Origin: Pusillimonas noertemannii | GTDB taxonomy: Bacteria > Pseudomonadota > Gammaproteobacteria > Burkholderiales > Burkholderiaceae_B | Direction: 5' to 3' | Assembly: GCF_003096595.1 (NCBI RefSeq) | Contig: NZ_QEKO01000001.1 | Location: 1,403,834 to 1,467,833, forward strand | DNA: 64,000 bases | In this document: piece after piece, positions 44,994 through 56,403 of the stretch | Layout: each line of letters starts with the position of its first letter | Numbering within the stretch: the stretch's first letter is position 1 | Program-made: the position numbers and the translations under genes | Notes under the pieces: model-generated | Told to the model about the DNA's origin: nothing | The model's input: the letters and a program-made list of their open reading frames with translations, nothing else | Database searches by the model: none

Positions 44994-45977
44994 ATGCGCG
45001 CCTTCTCGATTTTTTCCCTTCCCGATACGCTCGCGCACAGCCAGCGGCTTCAGCGGCGGCACATGCTGGCCCGGCTGGGCCTGGCGTGGCTCGCCATGAT
45101 GCAGGTCATGATGTTCGCCTTTCCGGGCTACCTGCGCAACCGGCCCATGGGCGCCGAAGATCAAAGCTTCCTGGACAGCGCCATCGTGCTCATGAACTGG
45201 GTCAGCCTGGCGCTGACCCTGCCGGTCGTGCTGTATTGCGCCTGGCCCGTGTGGCAGGGGGCGTTGCGCCGTATGCGCCAGGCCAGCATCAGCATGGACG
45301 TGCCCGTGGCGCTGGGCATCGTCGCCGCCTTCATACCCAGCGCCTATGCCACGTATGCCGGGCACGGCGAAGTCTATTTCGATTCGGTCACGATGTTCGT
45401 GGCCTTTCTGCTTACGGCACGCTACCTCGAGCTCTGCGCGCGCCAGGCCGTGGGCAGCGGACGCATGCACGAGGCCATCGAGGCGCATCGCATCGTCCTG
45501 TCGTCCAGGGCCGACCGGATCGCCATCTGGTTCACCATCATCCAGCTTGCGGTGGCCTTCGCGGCCGGCGCCGTCTGGTACATGCATGCGCCCGAACGCG
45601 CGGTGGGCATCATGGTCGCCATGCTGGTCATCAGTTGCCCCTGTGCCATGGCCATGGCCGTGCCCACCTCCATCGCCGCCGCGCACGCCAGCCTCATGGC
45701 GCGGCCGTCCACTTCCGAACACGAATTGGCCGGCCTGGTCCGCGCCAGCGAGCGCATTGCGCGCCAGAGCCTGCTGGGCGCCATGCTGTGGCACGTGCTG
45801 ATGATGCCCCTGGCCGCCATCGGCTGGGTGCAGCCCTGGCTGGCGGCCATTACCATGCTGCTGTCCTCGCTGGCGGTGGCGGCCAATGCCTGGCGATTGT
45901 TCCGGCGGCAAACCGCAACGTCGGCGACGGGCCTGCCCGTCGCCGGCCAGCGTCCGTTCAGCGTCGACAGGCCGTAG
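44994..45977 (+). CDS. CcoI-like P-type ATPase remnant with all membrane helices but no catalytic domains
   Basis: A 327-aa intact frame. The N-terminus (HSQRLQRRHMLARLGLAWLAMMQVMMFAFPGYLR), VLMNWVSLALTLPVVLYCAWPVW and VYFDSVTMFVAFLLTARYLELCARQA are the membrane regions of the copper ATPase CcoI/FixI; ISCPCAMAMAVPT keeps the ion-binding CPC (215-217), and the last helix pair is also CcoI-like. Eight helices are predicted. The actuator domain (TGE) is missing between 148 and 177, and the whole phosphorylation/nucleotide domain (DKTGT, GDGxNDxP) between 230 and 250. The N-terminal metal-binding domain is absent too. It cannot pump with ATP. It heads the FNR-controlled cco operon; perhaps a scaffold or copper conduit for oxidase assembly. 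Confidence 0.82.
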   Translation: MRAFSIFSLPDTLAHSQRLQRRHMLARLGLAWLAMMQVMMFAFPGYLRNRPMGAEDQSFLDSAIVLMNWVSLALTLPVVLYCAWPVWQGALRRMRQASISMDVPVALGIVAAFIPSAYATYAGHGEVYFDSVTMFVAFLLTARYLELCARQAVGSGRMHEAIEAHRIVLSSRADRIAIWFTIIQLAVAFAAGAVWYMHAPERAVGIMVAMLVISCPCAMAMAVPTSIAAAHASLMARPSTSEHELAGLVRASERIARQSLLGAMLWHVLMMPLAAIGWVQPWLAAITMLLSSLAVAANAWRLFRRQTATSATGLPVAGQRPFSVDRP

Positions 45978-45983
45978 GCAGCC

Positions 45984-46130
45984 ATGGAGGCGATGTTTCT
46001 GCTGATCGCAATATCGCTGGTCTTCGTGGTGGCGATCGGCGTGGCGTTCTGGTGGGCGATTTTCGCCGGACAGTTCGACGACAGTGATTCGGCCGCCAAG
46101 TCCATACTGGGCGACGAAGAAAATGAATGA
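45984..46130 (+). CDS. ccoS: Cbb3-type oxidase assembly protein CcoS
   Basis: A 48-aa protein, MEAMFLLIAISLVFVVAIGV then FWWAIFAGQFDD, with one membrane helix and a short acidic tail. The W-A-I-x-x-G-Q-F-D-D motif after the helix is the CcoS signature. CcoS is needed to insert haem and copper into the cbb3 oxidase. It starts 6 bp after the CcoI-like gene and precedes ccoN by 50 bp, the usual ccoI-ccoS-ccoN arrangement. Confidence 0.9.
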   Translation: MEAMFLLIAISLVFVVAIGVAFWWAIFAGQFDDSDSAAKSILGDEENE

Positions 46131-46180
46131 ATCGGCATCCAGCCGACAAGAATCTTATTTGTTTGTATTAGGGGAAATCC

Positions 46181-47692
46181 ATGGGTACTTCGGGTACGAT
46201 GGCCGGCCAGCCGGAAACCTTCAACTATGGCGTGGTCCGGCAGTTCACGATCATGACCATATTCTGGGGCATCGTCGGCATGGGCGTGGGGGTGCTGATC
46301 GCAGCCCAACTGATCTGGCCTGAGCTGAACTTCAACACGCCTTGGCTCAGCTATGGCCGCCTGCGCCCCGTGCACACCAACACGGTCATCTTCGCCTTCG
46401 GCGGCACGGCGCTGTTCGCCACCTCGTACTATGTGGTGCAGCGTACCTGTCAGGTGCGCCTGTTTTCCGACAAGCTGGCCGCCTTCACCTTCTGGGGCTG
46501 GCAGCTGGCCTTGTTCCTGGGCTTCTTTACGCTGCCCATGGGCTTCACCACCACCAAAGAGTACGCCGAGTACGAATGGCCCATCGACATCCTGATCGCC
46601 CTGGTGTGGGTCTCGTATGCCGTGGTGTTCTTCGGCACCATCGCCAAGCGGCGCGTCAAGCACATCTACGTGGCCAACTGGTTCTACGGCTCGTACATCC
46701 TTACCATCGCCGTGCTGCACATCTTCAACAACATCGAGATTCCGGTCTCGCTGTGGAAGTCCTACTCGGCCTATGCGGGCGTGCAGGACGCCATGGTGCA
46801 GTGGTGGTACGGCCATAATGCGGTGGGCTTCTTCCTGACCACCAGCTTCCTGGGCATGATGTACTACTTCGTGCCCAAGCAGGCCGACCGTCCCATCTAC
46901 TCGTACCGCCTTTCCATCGTGCACTTCTGGGCCCTGGCCTTTACCTATATGTGGGCCGGCCCGCACCATCTGCACTACACCTCGCTGCCTGACTGGACCC
47001 AGGCGCTGGGCATGGTGTTCTCGCTGATTTTGCTGGCGCCTTCGTGGGGCGGCATGATCAACGGCATCATGACGGTCTCGGGCGCCTGGCACAAGCTGCG
47101 CACCGACCCCATACTCAAGTTCCTCGTCACGGCGCTGTCGTTCTACGGCATGGCCACGTTCGAGGGCTCGATGATGTCCATCCGCACCGTCAACGCCCTG
47201 TCGCACTACACCGACTGGACTGTCGGCCACGTGCACGTGGGCGCGCTGGGCTGGGTCGCCATGATCACCTTCGGCTCGTTCTACTACATGATCCCGCGCC
47301 TGTACGGCCGCACCTCCATGGCCAGCATCAAGCAGGTCGAGCTGCACTTCTGGCTGGCCACCCTGGGCGTGGTGCTGTATATCAGCTCGATGTGGGTGGC
47401 CGGCGTCATGCAGGGCCTGATGTGGCGCGCTACCGGCGCCGACGGCACGCTTACCTACAGCTTCGTCGAGGGCGTCAGCGCCACCTATCCGCTGTACGCC
47501 ATCCGGCTGATCGGAGGCCTCTTTTTCCTGAGCGGCATGTTCGTCATGGCCTGGAACACCTATCGCACCGTCAAGGGCCAGCCCAAGCCCAACCCCGAGG
47601 TCTACAAGTACAACCCGGACAGCACCGACCCCACCCTGGTGGGGCCCGCATTACCCCAGACGGCGCCCGTCGCCGCCAAAGTGGTCGCTTAA
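46181..47692 (+). CDS. ccoN: Cytochrome-c oxidase cbb3-type subunit I
   Basis: A 503-aa haem-copper oxidase core with 12 helices. [14 protein letters not shown] carries a low-spin haem His; [27 protein letters not shown] contains the CuB His and the cross-linking Tyr characteristic of cbb3 enzymes; [14 protein letters not shown] gives the other CuB histidines; HVHVGALGW the haem b3 ligand. It reduces oxygen to water with high affinity. AGGGGAAAT precedes the start. Confidence 0.97.
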   Translation: MGTSGTMAGQPETFNYGVVRQFTIMTIFWGIVGMGVGVLIAAQLIWPELNFNTPWLSYGRLRPVHTNTVIFAFGGTALFATSYYVVQRTCQVRLFSDKLAAFTFWGWQLALFLGFFTLPMGFTTTKEYAEYEWPIDILIALVWVSYAVVFFGTIAKRRVKHIYVANWFYGSYILTIAVLHIFNNIEIPVSLWKSYSAYAGVQDAMVQWWYGHNAVGFFLTTSFLGMMYYFVPKQADRPIYSYRLSIVHFWALAFTYMWAGPHHLHYTSLPDWTQALGMVFSLILLAPSWGGMINGIMTVSGAWHKLRTDPILKFLVTALSFYGMATFEGSMMSIRTVNALSHYTDWTVGHVHVGALGWVAMITFGSFYYMIPRLYGRTSMASIKQVELHFWLATLGVVLYISSMWVAGVMQGLMWRATGADGTLTYSFVEGVSATYPLYAIRLIGGLFFLSGMFVMAWNTYRTVKGQPKPNPEVYKYNPDSTDPTLVGPALPQTAPVAAKVVA

Positions 47693-47705
47693 AGGAAGCC
47701 TTGAC

Positions 47706-48362
47706 ATGGCAAGCAAGCAAAAAAAAGGTTTTACCCACGAGCTGCTCGAAACCAACGTCGGGCTGCTGATCTTCTTCAGCGTGCTGGTGATCTCCATCGC
47801 GGGGCTGGCGCAGATCATTCCCTTGTTCTTCCAGCACTCCACCACCAAGCCGGTGGCGGGCGTGCAGCCCTACGAGGCGCTGCAGCTCGTCGGCCGCGAC
47901 GTGTACATACGCGAAGGCTGCGTGGGCTGTCATTCGCAGCAGATCCGCATGCTGCAGTCCGAAGTGCAGCGCTACGGCCCCTATTCGGTGGCGGGTGAAT
48001 TCGTCTACGACCATCCCTTCCTGTGGGGCTCCAAGCGCACGGGCCCCGACCTGGCGCGCGTGGGGCAGCGCTACTCCGACGACTGGCATCGCATCCACCT
48101 GCGCAATCCGCGCGCCGTCGTGGCCGAGTCGAACATGCCGGCCTATCCCTGGCTGCAGCACAACACGGTCGAGGGCGCCAACATTCAAGAGCGCATGCGG
48201 GTGCTGCGCTACCTGGGCGTGCCCTACACCGACGAGCAGATCGAGGCGGCCCCGGAAGCCCTCCAGGGCAAGACCGAAGAAGACGCCATCGTCGCGTATC
48301 TGCAGGGGCTGGGCGTGGCGGGCCGCGAGGCGGCCGCCGACATCATGGCAGGAGAACCCTGA
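47706..48362 (+). CDS. ccoO: Cytochrome-c oxidase cbb3-type subunit II (mono-haem cytochrome c)
   Basis: A 218-aa protein with an N-terminal anchor ([23 protein letters not shown]) and one haem c site, [13 protein letters not shown], with an axial Met expected in the [10 protein letters not shown] loop. The sequence around [14 protein letters not shown] is strongly conserved in CcoO. It passes electrons from CcoP to CcoN. Its stop overlaps the next start. Confidence 0.97.
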   Translation: MASKQKKGFTHELLETNVGLLIFFSVLVISIAGLAQIIPLFFQHSTTKPVAGVQPYEALQLVGRDVYIREGCVGCHSQQIRMLQSEVQRYGPYSVAGEFVYDHPFLWGSKRTGPDLARVGQRYSDDWHRIHLRNPRAVVAESNMPAYPWLQHNTVEGANIQERMRVLRYLGVPYTDEQIEAAPEALQGKTEEDAIVAYLQGLGVAGREAAADIMAGEP

Positions 48363-48577
48363 TGTCCATGCTCAACGGAATCGCGACCCTGGTCGCATTG
48401 CTTACCTTCATCGGCATCGTCTGGTGGGCCTACTCGCGCGGCAGGTCCAAGGCCAATCGAGATGCGTCGATGCTGCCTTTCGCCCAGCCGGACGAAGCCG
48501 AGCAGGCGGCCCGCGAAGAAGCCGAAGAAAAGGCGGGCGAGGCAGAAAAAAAGAAACAAGGGGAATCACATGAGTGA
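48362..48577 (+). CDS. ccoQ: Cbb3-type oxidase subunit CcoQ (FixQ family)
   Basis: A 71-aa protein with one membrane helix (IATLVALLTFIGIVWWAYS), a small RGRSKAN basic patch and an acidic, then Lys-rich tail. The WWAYSRGR region followed by a FxxA-type segment is the CcoQ signature. CcoQ stabilises the complex. It starts one base into the ccoO stop (TGATG) and overlaps ccoP by 8 bp. Confidence 0.9.
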   Translation: MSMLNGIATLVALLTFIGIVWWAYSRGRSKANRDASMLPFAQPDEAEQAAREEAEEKAGEAEKKKQGESHE

Positions 48578-49487
48578 CTTTTTCAGCGGTTTTTGGAGTT
48601 ACTACATTTCGATCATCGCGCTGGGCGGCATCGTCTTTTGCGTGTGGCTGCTTTTTTCGCAGCGCGCCTGGCTCAAGAAAGAAGTCAAGCAGGCCGAGAA
48701 CACCGGCCACGTGTGGGACGGCAACCTGTCCGAGCTCAACAACCCCGTGCCTCGCTGGTGGACGGTCTTCTACCTGCTTCTGTGCATATTCGCCCTGGGC
48801 TATCTGGTGCTGTATCCGGGGCTGGGCAGGTTCCAGGGCGTGCTCGACTACTCGTCCGCCGAGGCGGTGCGCGCGGCGCAGCGGGCGCAGGCCGAGCAGA
48901 TACAGCCCGTGTATGCGCGCTACGAAAGCCTGAGCATTCCGCAGATCGCGGGCGACCACGAGGCCCAGCAGATCGGCCAGCGCCTGTTCCTGAACAACTG
49001 TGCGCAATGCCACGGCTCCGACGCCCGCGGCGGCCCGAGCTTTCCCAACCTGACCGACGGCGACTGGCTGTACGGCGGTTCGCCCGAGCAGATCGAGCAG
49101 ACCATCACCAAGGGCCGCCACGGCGTCATGCCGCCCTGGCGGGGCACAATCAAACCCGCCGAAGCGTCCGACATCGCGCAATATGTGCGTTCGCTTTCGG
49201 GCCTGGCGGCCGATTCGCTGCGCGTTGTGCCGGGCAAGCGCGGCTACGACACCTACTGCGTGGCCTGCCACGGCGTCGAGGGCAAGGGCAACCAGGCAGT
49301 GGGCGCGCCCAACCTTACCGACAACGTGTGGCTGCACGGAAGCTCCGAAGCCACCATCGTCGACATCATCCTCAATGGCCGTGAAAACCACATGCCGGCG
49401 CAAGAGCGCATCCTGACAGCGCAGCAGATCCGCATGCTGACCGCCTGGGTGTGGGGCCTGTCCAACGAGGGTGAAACCGCCGACTGA
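48570..49487 (+). CDS. ccoP: Cytochrome-c oxidase cbb3-type subunit III (di-haem cytochrome c)
   Basis: A 305-aa protein. Two N-terminal helices (about 10-30 and 60-82) with the conserved HVWDGNLSELNNPVPRWW between them, then two cytochrome c domains with CAQCH and CVACH. MPPWRGTI and NHMPAQE hold the axial methionines. It receives electrons from the bc1 complex or soluble cytochrome c. The ATG at 48570 follows AAGGGGAA; longer frames read through ccoQ. Confidence 0.97.
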   Translation: MSDFFSGFWSYYISIIALGGIVFCVWLLFSQRAWLKKEVKQAENTGHVWDGNLSELNNPVPRWWTVFYLLLCIFALGYLVLYPGLGRFQGVLDYSSAEAVRAAQRAQAEQIQPVYARYESLSIPQIAGDHEAQQIGQRLFLNNCAQCHGSDARGGPSFPNLTDGDWLYGGSPEQIEQTITKGRHGVMPPWRGTIKPAEASDIAQYVRSLSGLAADSLRVVPGKRGYDTYCVACHGVEGKGNQAVGAPNLTDNVWLHGSSEATIVDIILNGRENHMPAQERILTAQQIRMLTAWVWGLSNEGETAD

Positions 49488-49498
49488 AGAGAACCGCC

Positions 49499-51007
49499 AT
49501 GAACACCGACAGCAGCAAGCCTTCTTCCACGCAGGGCGCCAGTTCCCCAGGCGGCTCTCCCGCCTGGCGTCCGCAAGCCGTGGCGCGGCCGCAGAAGGGC
49601 ACCTCTCCCTATGTCGAGAAGGCCCTGGCCGACGTGCGCAACAAGGTCTACCCGCGCTCGGTGTCGGGCATCTATGCGCGCTGGCGCATCATCATGGTGT
49701 TCGTCACCCAGATCATCTTCTACGGCCTGCCCTGGCTGCAGTGGCATGGCCGGCAGGCGGTGCTGTTCGATCTGGGGGCGCGCAAGTTCTACATCTTCGG
49801 CATGGTGCTGTGGCCCCAAGACGTCGTCTACCTGGCCGTGCTGCTGGTGCTTTCGGCCTTTGCGCTGTTCCTGTTCACGGCCATGGCGGGGCGGCTGTTT
49901 TGCGGCTATGCCTGTCCCCAGACGGTGTACACCGAGATCTTCATGTGGGTCGAGCGCAAGATCGAGGGCGACCGCCTGGCGCGCATACGGCTCGACGAGC
50001 AGCCCTGGAGCGCGCGCAAGCTGGGGCTCAAGGCCGCAAAGCACACCGTCTGGGTGCTGATCGCCTTCTGGACGGGCTTTACCTTCATCGGTTATTTTGC
50101 GCCCATACGCGAACTGGGCGCCGGCCTGCTGGCGTTCTCGCTGGGCCCCTGGCAGTGGTTCTGGATGCTGTTCTACGCCTTTGCCACCTGGGGAAACGCG
50201 GGCTTCATGCGCGAGGCTGTCTGCAAGTACATGTGCCCCTATGCGCGCTTCCAAAGCGTCATGGTCGACGACGACACCTTCGTCGTCACCTACGACTACA
50301 AGCGCGGCGAGCCGCGCGGGGGGCGCTCGCGCCGTGTCGATCACAAAGAAGCCGGCCTGGGCGACTGTGTCGACTGCACGCTGTGCGTGCAGGTCTGTCC
50401 CACCGGCATCGACATCCGCGACGGCCTGCAGTACATGTGCATAGGCTGCGGCGCCTGTGTCGACGCCTGCGACCAGGTCATGGACAAAATGGATTACCCC
50501 AAGGGGCTCATCCGCTATACCTCGGGAAGCGCCATCACCGAGGGCCTGACGCAAAGCCAGGTGCGGCGCAGGCTGTTCCGTCCCCGGGTCATCGCCTACA
50601 CCTTGCTGCTGCTGGTCATCGGCATAGGTCTGGTCGTGTCGGTGGCCACGCGCAGCACCTTGCGGGTCGACGTCATTCGCGACCGCGGCGCGCTGGGGCG
50701 CGAAGTGGCGGGCGGCCTCGTCGAAAACGTCTATCGGCTGCAGGTCATCAACACTTCCGAAACCCCCCTTACACTCAAGCTCGATGCTTCGGGTGTGCCC
50801 GGCATCGCGATCGCGCCGGCCGACCATCCCGACCAACCCGTCGTGGTCGAAGGTTCGGCCAATCGCCTGGTGCCCGTGGTGGTGCAGGCGCCCGCGGCGG
50901 GCTCGCAGCCGGGGCTGTATGATATTCAGCTCCGGGTCACCGCAAGCTCTGACAAGGGCCGTGAAACCGTGGTCACCGAGGCGACCAGTTTCTATGTTCC
51001 GCGCTAG
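49499..51007 (+). CDS. ccoG: Cytochrome c oxidase accessory protein CcoG
   Basis: A 502-aa membrane iron-sulfur protein. Several helices surround FCGYACPQTVYTEIFMWVERKIEGDR; two 4Fe-4S clusters follow (CVDCTLCVQVCPTGIDIRDG and CIGCGACVDACD), and the C-terminal periplasmic IgC-like domain ends the protein. CcoG/RdxA reduces copper during cbb3 assembly. The cluster-binding pattern is complete. It lies 11 bp after ccoP. Confidence 0.96.
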   Translation: MNTDSSKPSSTQGASSPGGSPAWRPQAVARPQKGTSPYVEKALADVRNKVYPRSVSGIYARWRIIMVFVTQIIFYGLPWLQWHGRQAVLFDLGARKFYIFGMVLWPQDVVYLAVLLVLSAFALFLFTAMAGRLFCGYACPQTVYTEIFMWVERKIEGDRLARIRLDEQPWSARKLGLKAAKHTVWVLIAFWTGFTFIGYFAPIRELGAGLLAFSLGPWQWFWMLFYAFATWGNAGFMREAVCKYMCPYARFQSVMVDDDTFVVTYDYKRGEPRGGRSRRVDHKEAGLGDCVDCTLCVQVCPTGIDIRDGLQYMCIGCGACVDACDQVMDKMDYPKGLIRYTSGSAITEGLTQSQVRRRLFRPRVIAYTLLLLVIGIGLVVSVATRSTLRVDVIRDRGALGREVAGGLVENVYRLQVINTSETPLTLKLDASGVPGIAIAPADHPDQPVVVEGSANRLVPVVVQAPAAGSQPGLYDIQLRVTASSDKGRETVVTEATSFYVPR

Positions 51008-51093
51008 GGCCTGTCAACACTAAATACAGCCGCGCTGGCCGGCAAAGGCCGGGCAGCGGCAATGCAATTGAAGAACGATACGAGGCAAGAACC

Positions 51094-51321
51094 ATGACCA
51101 AGACAGAAGGCGGCAAACCCTGGTGGCGTGAACCCTGGCCGTGGATACTGATGGCCGGTCCGGCGGCGGCGGTCGCCGGCTGCGTGGTGACCATCGCCCT
51201 GGCGGTGCAGAACTTCGCCGACCAGCCCATCACCGATGGCGGTAGCAAGCGCGGGCTGGTCATCGAGCGCGATGCGCCCGCCGCGGCGGCAGCCGGTGAC
51301 CGGGCCGGAGACGCATCATGA
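51094..51321 (+). CDS. Short FixH-like protein (CcoH relative)
   Basis: A 75-aa protein. KPWWREPWPWILMAGPAAAVAGCVVT is the conserved start and helix of FixH/CcoH; DQPITDGGSKRGLVIER corresponds to the family's D-x-x-x-x-D-Y-Y-K-x-G-L stretch, with the tyrosines missing. The C-terminal periplasmic domain of about 90 residues seen in full-length FixH is absent. As I recall, short versions occur in other betaproteobacteria, so this may be a normal clade form rather than a truncation. Overlaps the next gene by 4 bp. Confidence 0.78.
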   Translation: MTKTEGGKPWWREPWPWILMAGPAAAVAGCVVTIALAVQNFADQPITDGGSKRGLVIERDAPAAAAAGDRAGDAS

Positions 51322-51563
51322 AGTGGCGCTCTCTGATGTGGATACTGTGGCCGTCGTTTCTTATCGCCGCGGCCACCAGCGCCACCGTCTTCGCCCTGGT
51401 CGACCCGCTGGACATCGCCATTTTCGGCACCATACAGCTTAGCCGGCAGCAGATGTATGCCGGCGGCTTCTTCCTGTTCTGGCTGATGGCCGCGCTTTCA
51501 AGCGCACTGAGCCTGTTCATGGCGCCCAGCGCGCCCGAGGCCGACCCCCTGGATTCATTCTAG
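51318..51563 (+). CDS. Small two-helix membrane protein of the cco operon (unknown function)
   Basis: An 81-aa protein with hydrophobic segments at about residues 6-27 and 47-69, a short polar loop (FGTIQLSRQQMYAGG) between and an acidic tail. I recall similar small proteins following FixH-like genes in Burkholderiales, but know no function. The ATGA overlap with the FixH-like gene implies coupled translation and a role in oxidase assembly or stability. Confidence 0.75.
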   Translation: MKWRSLMWILWPSFLIAAATSATVFALVDPLDIAIFGTIQLSRQQMYAGGFFLFWLMAALSSALSLFMAPSAPEADPLDSF

Positions 51564-51631
51564 GCGTGTGCCCATGCGGCCAGCCGTGCCGCGTGGGCCG
51601 CGGCCCCTTGCGGGCGCGGCGGCCGGCCTGG

Positions 51632-52360
51632 TCAGCCGCAGTCGACGCCCGAAAGCTGCCGCAGCATGGGCAGGTCGAGCAACTGCACTTCTCGCTGGTG
51701 GATGCGGATGAGGTTCTCGCGCGCAAAGCGCGAGAACAGCCGGCTGACGGTTTCAAGCGTAAGCCCCAGGTAGTTGCCGATTTCTTCGCGGCTCATGCGC
51801 AGGACGAATTCGCTGGGTGAATAGCCCAGCGCCGCCAGCCGCTGCGACAGATTCAACAGAAAGGCCGCCAGGCGCTGCTCGGAGCGCAGCACCCCCAGGG
51901 CCACCACCAACTGTTGCGAACGCTTGATTTCCTCGCTGCTGAGGCGGCGCAACTGGTGCTGCACGGCCGGCACGTGCGCGGCCACGCGGTCCATGTCGTC
52001 GATGCGCGCCACACAGACCTCGGTGTCTTCGAGCGCAATGGCGTTGGACAGCTGGGTGGTGTTGAGAAAGCCGTCTATGCCGACGACTTCACCCGGCAGC
52101 AGGAAGCCCGTGACCTGGACCTGGCCGGTGGCGTCTTCGAGCTGGGTCTTGATGGAGCCCGAGCGAATGCCGTAGATGGCGACCGAGCGGTCGCCCTGGT
52201 GAAACAACGTTTCGCCCTTGGGAATGCGGATGCGTTCGCTGACGACTTCGTCGAACTTGGATATGTCGTTGCTGTTGATGCCCAGAGGCAGGCACAGGCT
52301 ATTCAGCATGCAGGTCGAACAGCGGGTCGACTCGGGAGAGAGCGAAATTCTTTTGTGCAT
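51632..52360 (-). CDS. fnr: FNR-type oxygen-sensing transcriptional regulator
   Basis: A 242-aa Crp/Fnr regulator. Cys14, Cys17 and Cys23 (CSTCMLNSLC) with Cys116 (EVCVARI) form the oxygen-labile 4Fe-4S site; the cyclic-nucleotide-like barrel spans about 30-145. The recognition helix GLTLETVSRLFSRF has Glu203, Ser206 and Arg207, the residues that read TTGAT half sites in E. coli FNR. That matches the perfect box at 44942-44955. It is convergent with the cco operon and transcribed on its own. Confidence 0.96.
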   Translation of the reverse strand: MHKRISLSPESTRCSTCMLNSLCLPLGINSNDISKFDEVVSERIRIPKGETLFHQGDRSVAIYGIRSGSIKTQLEDATGQVQVTGFLLPGEVVGIDGFLNTTQLSNAIALEDTEVCVARIDDMDRVAAHVPAVQHQLRRLSSEEIKRSQQLVVALGVLRSEQRLAAFLLNLSQRLAALGYSPSEFVLRMSREEIGNYLGLTLETVSRLFSRFARENLIRIHQREVQLLDLPMLRQLSGVDCG

Positions 52361-52450
52361 ACGCTTCCTGGTTGCCGCCGAATGAGTCGTGTTTTTCTTG
52401 TTACGGCCCGGACCCCCATTGTACTAGGTTTGCGGGGGGCATTCGGCCCC

Positions 52451-53365
52451 CTAGTGGGTGGCCCAATAGGTTTCCTGGGCATAGGTCGCGCGCAGCAGAT
52501 CGACCATGGCGCGCACCCTCAGGGGAAGGTGCTTGCGCTCGGGCAGCATGGCAAAAATGCCGTTGGGGGGCGCGGCGTGCTCGTCCAGCACGCTGACCAG
52601 CCGGCCGGTGGCCAGGTCTTCGCGCACCTCCCAGAGCGAACGCCAGGCCAGCCCATGGCCCTGGAGGGTCCAGTCGTGCAGCACGGAGCCGTCGCTGCAG
52701 GACATATTGCCCTTTACGCGCACGGGCTTGACCTGGCCGTCGGCATGGCGCAGCAGCCAGCCCCTGGACTGGTTGTTGCCCTGGTCGCCGAAGGCCAGGC
52801 AATTGTGGCGGGCCAGGTCGTCGGGCGTGCGTGGCGCGCCGTGCAGGGCCAGATACGAGGGGGCGGCCACCACCACCCGGCGATTGTCCGCCAGGCGAAC
52901 GCCGATGATGCTGGAGTCGTCCAGGTCGCCGATGCGGATGGCGAAGTCATAGCGCTCTTCGATCAGGTTGACGAGGCGGTCGGTCAGGTCGAGGGTGACG
53001 GTGACCTTGGGATGGTTCTTCAGGAACTCGGGCAGCAGGGGCGCCACGTGGCGCCGGCCAAAGCCGGCGGGCGCACTGATGCGCAGGTGGCCGCTGGGCT
53101 GTTCGCTGCCCTGAGCCACGCGGTTTTCGGCGTCGGCCAGTTCGCGCAAAATGCGCTGGGCCTCGTTGAACAGCAGCATGCCCTCGGCCGTCAGTGAAAG
53201 CCGCCTTGTGGAGCGCACCATCAGCTTGATGCCCAGCCGGGCCTCCAGGGCATTCATCCTGCGCGCCATCATGGCCGGCGCGACGCCTTCGGCCCTGGCG
53301 GCTGCTGAAAGGCTGCCCAGGGTGGCGACGGAAACAAAGCTTTCCAACTGTCTGAATTTGCCCAT
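52451..53365 (-). CDS. LysR family transcriptional regulator
   Basis: A 304-aa protein. The N-terminal winged HTH (QLESFVSVATLGSLSAAARAEGVAPAMMARRMNALEARLG) and the two-lobed effector domain (GHLRISAPAGFGRRHVAPLLPEFLKNHPKVTVTLDLTDRLVNLIEERYDFAIRIG) are standard for the CrgA/AaeR-like branch. The start at 53365 (MGKFRQLE) fits the family; the frame extends to 53539 without support. It faces away from clpB across about 225 bp, with no clear metabolic neighbour, so the target is unknown. Confidence 0.9.
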   Translation of the reverse strand: MGKFRQLESFVSVATLGSLSAAARAEGVAPAMMARRMNALEARLGIKLMVRSTRRLSLTAEGMLLFNEAQRILRELADAENRVAQGSEQPSGHLRISAPAGFGRRHVAPLLPEFLKNHPKVTVTLDLTDRLVNLIEERYDFAIRIGDLDDSSIIGVRLADNRRVVVAAPSYLALHGAPRTPDDLARHNCLAFGDQGNNQSRGWLLRHADGQVKPVRVKGNMSCSDGSVLHDWTLQGHGLAWRSLWEVREDLATGRLVSVLDEHAAPPNGIFAMLPERKHLPLRVRAMVDLLRATYAQETYWATH

Positions 53366-53513
53366 TGAGAGTGCTTCGTCCTGATAAAGGTGGAAACGGA
53401 ATTCTGAGTGTAAAGTATGGATGAGGCGCCGGCGGCCCTGGGGCGGGCACGTTTCATGCCGCCAACGCCGGGTCCGGGCCGGGACCGCGCCCCCCCGCGC
53501 CGGCATTTCGCAT

Positions 53514-53541
53514 CTTGAAATTTTCGTCAAAGACCGCATCT
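53514..53541 (+). promoter_or_regulatory. Sigma-32 (RpoH) heat-shock promoter of clpB
   Basis: CTTGAAA (53514-53520), 13 nt, CCGCATCT (53534-53541) matches the RpoH consensus CTTGAAA-N11-16-CCCCATNT with one mismatch. The start site would lie about 40 bp before clpB. Confidence 0.8.
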
Positions 53542-53591
53542 AGTCATCATCGTGGGCCCAGGCCCAACTACTTTCTACGAGCTGAGCGATT

Positions 53592-56183
<2,592 letters not shown>

Positions 56184-56204
56184 TTGCCGCTGCCAGCTAT
56201 GGCG

Positions 56205-56240
56205 AAGGCCGGCCTCTTTTTGTGGAGGCCGGCTTTTTTT
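56205..56240 (+). terminator. Rho-independent terminator after clpB
   Basis: GCCGGCCTC (56208-56216) pairs with GAGGCCGGC (56225-56233), followed by seven T. Confidence 0.92.
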
Positions 56241-56403
56241 GTTGTCTTCCTTTACAAAGTTCACCCGCTGGAAAAAACCAGGTTCCGCTTCGATTCAAAA
56301 TTACGATAAGCTGGCTTTTGCGCCGGTAGACCCGCCCCGCGGTTCCGCACCCGGTTCGGCACGCGCGCTCTGATCAACCCTCCTTGCGCCTGGAATACCG
56401 ATC

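Noticed and set aside
44994..45977. Treating the CcoI-like gene as a plain pseudogene
   Set aside because: The frame is uninterrupted, all eight helices and CPC remain, and it keeps a perfect FNR promoter and tight operon spacing; kept as a CDS with a caveat.
45422..47347. A 641-codon minus-strand frame opposite ccoS/ccoN, His-rich
   Set aside because: Antisense shadow of ccoN with biased His, Gly and Gln; no domain, no ribosome binding site.
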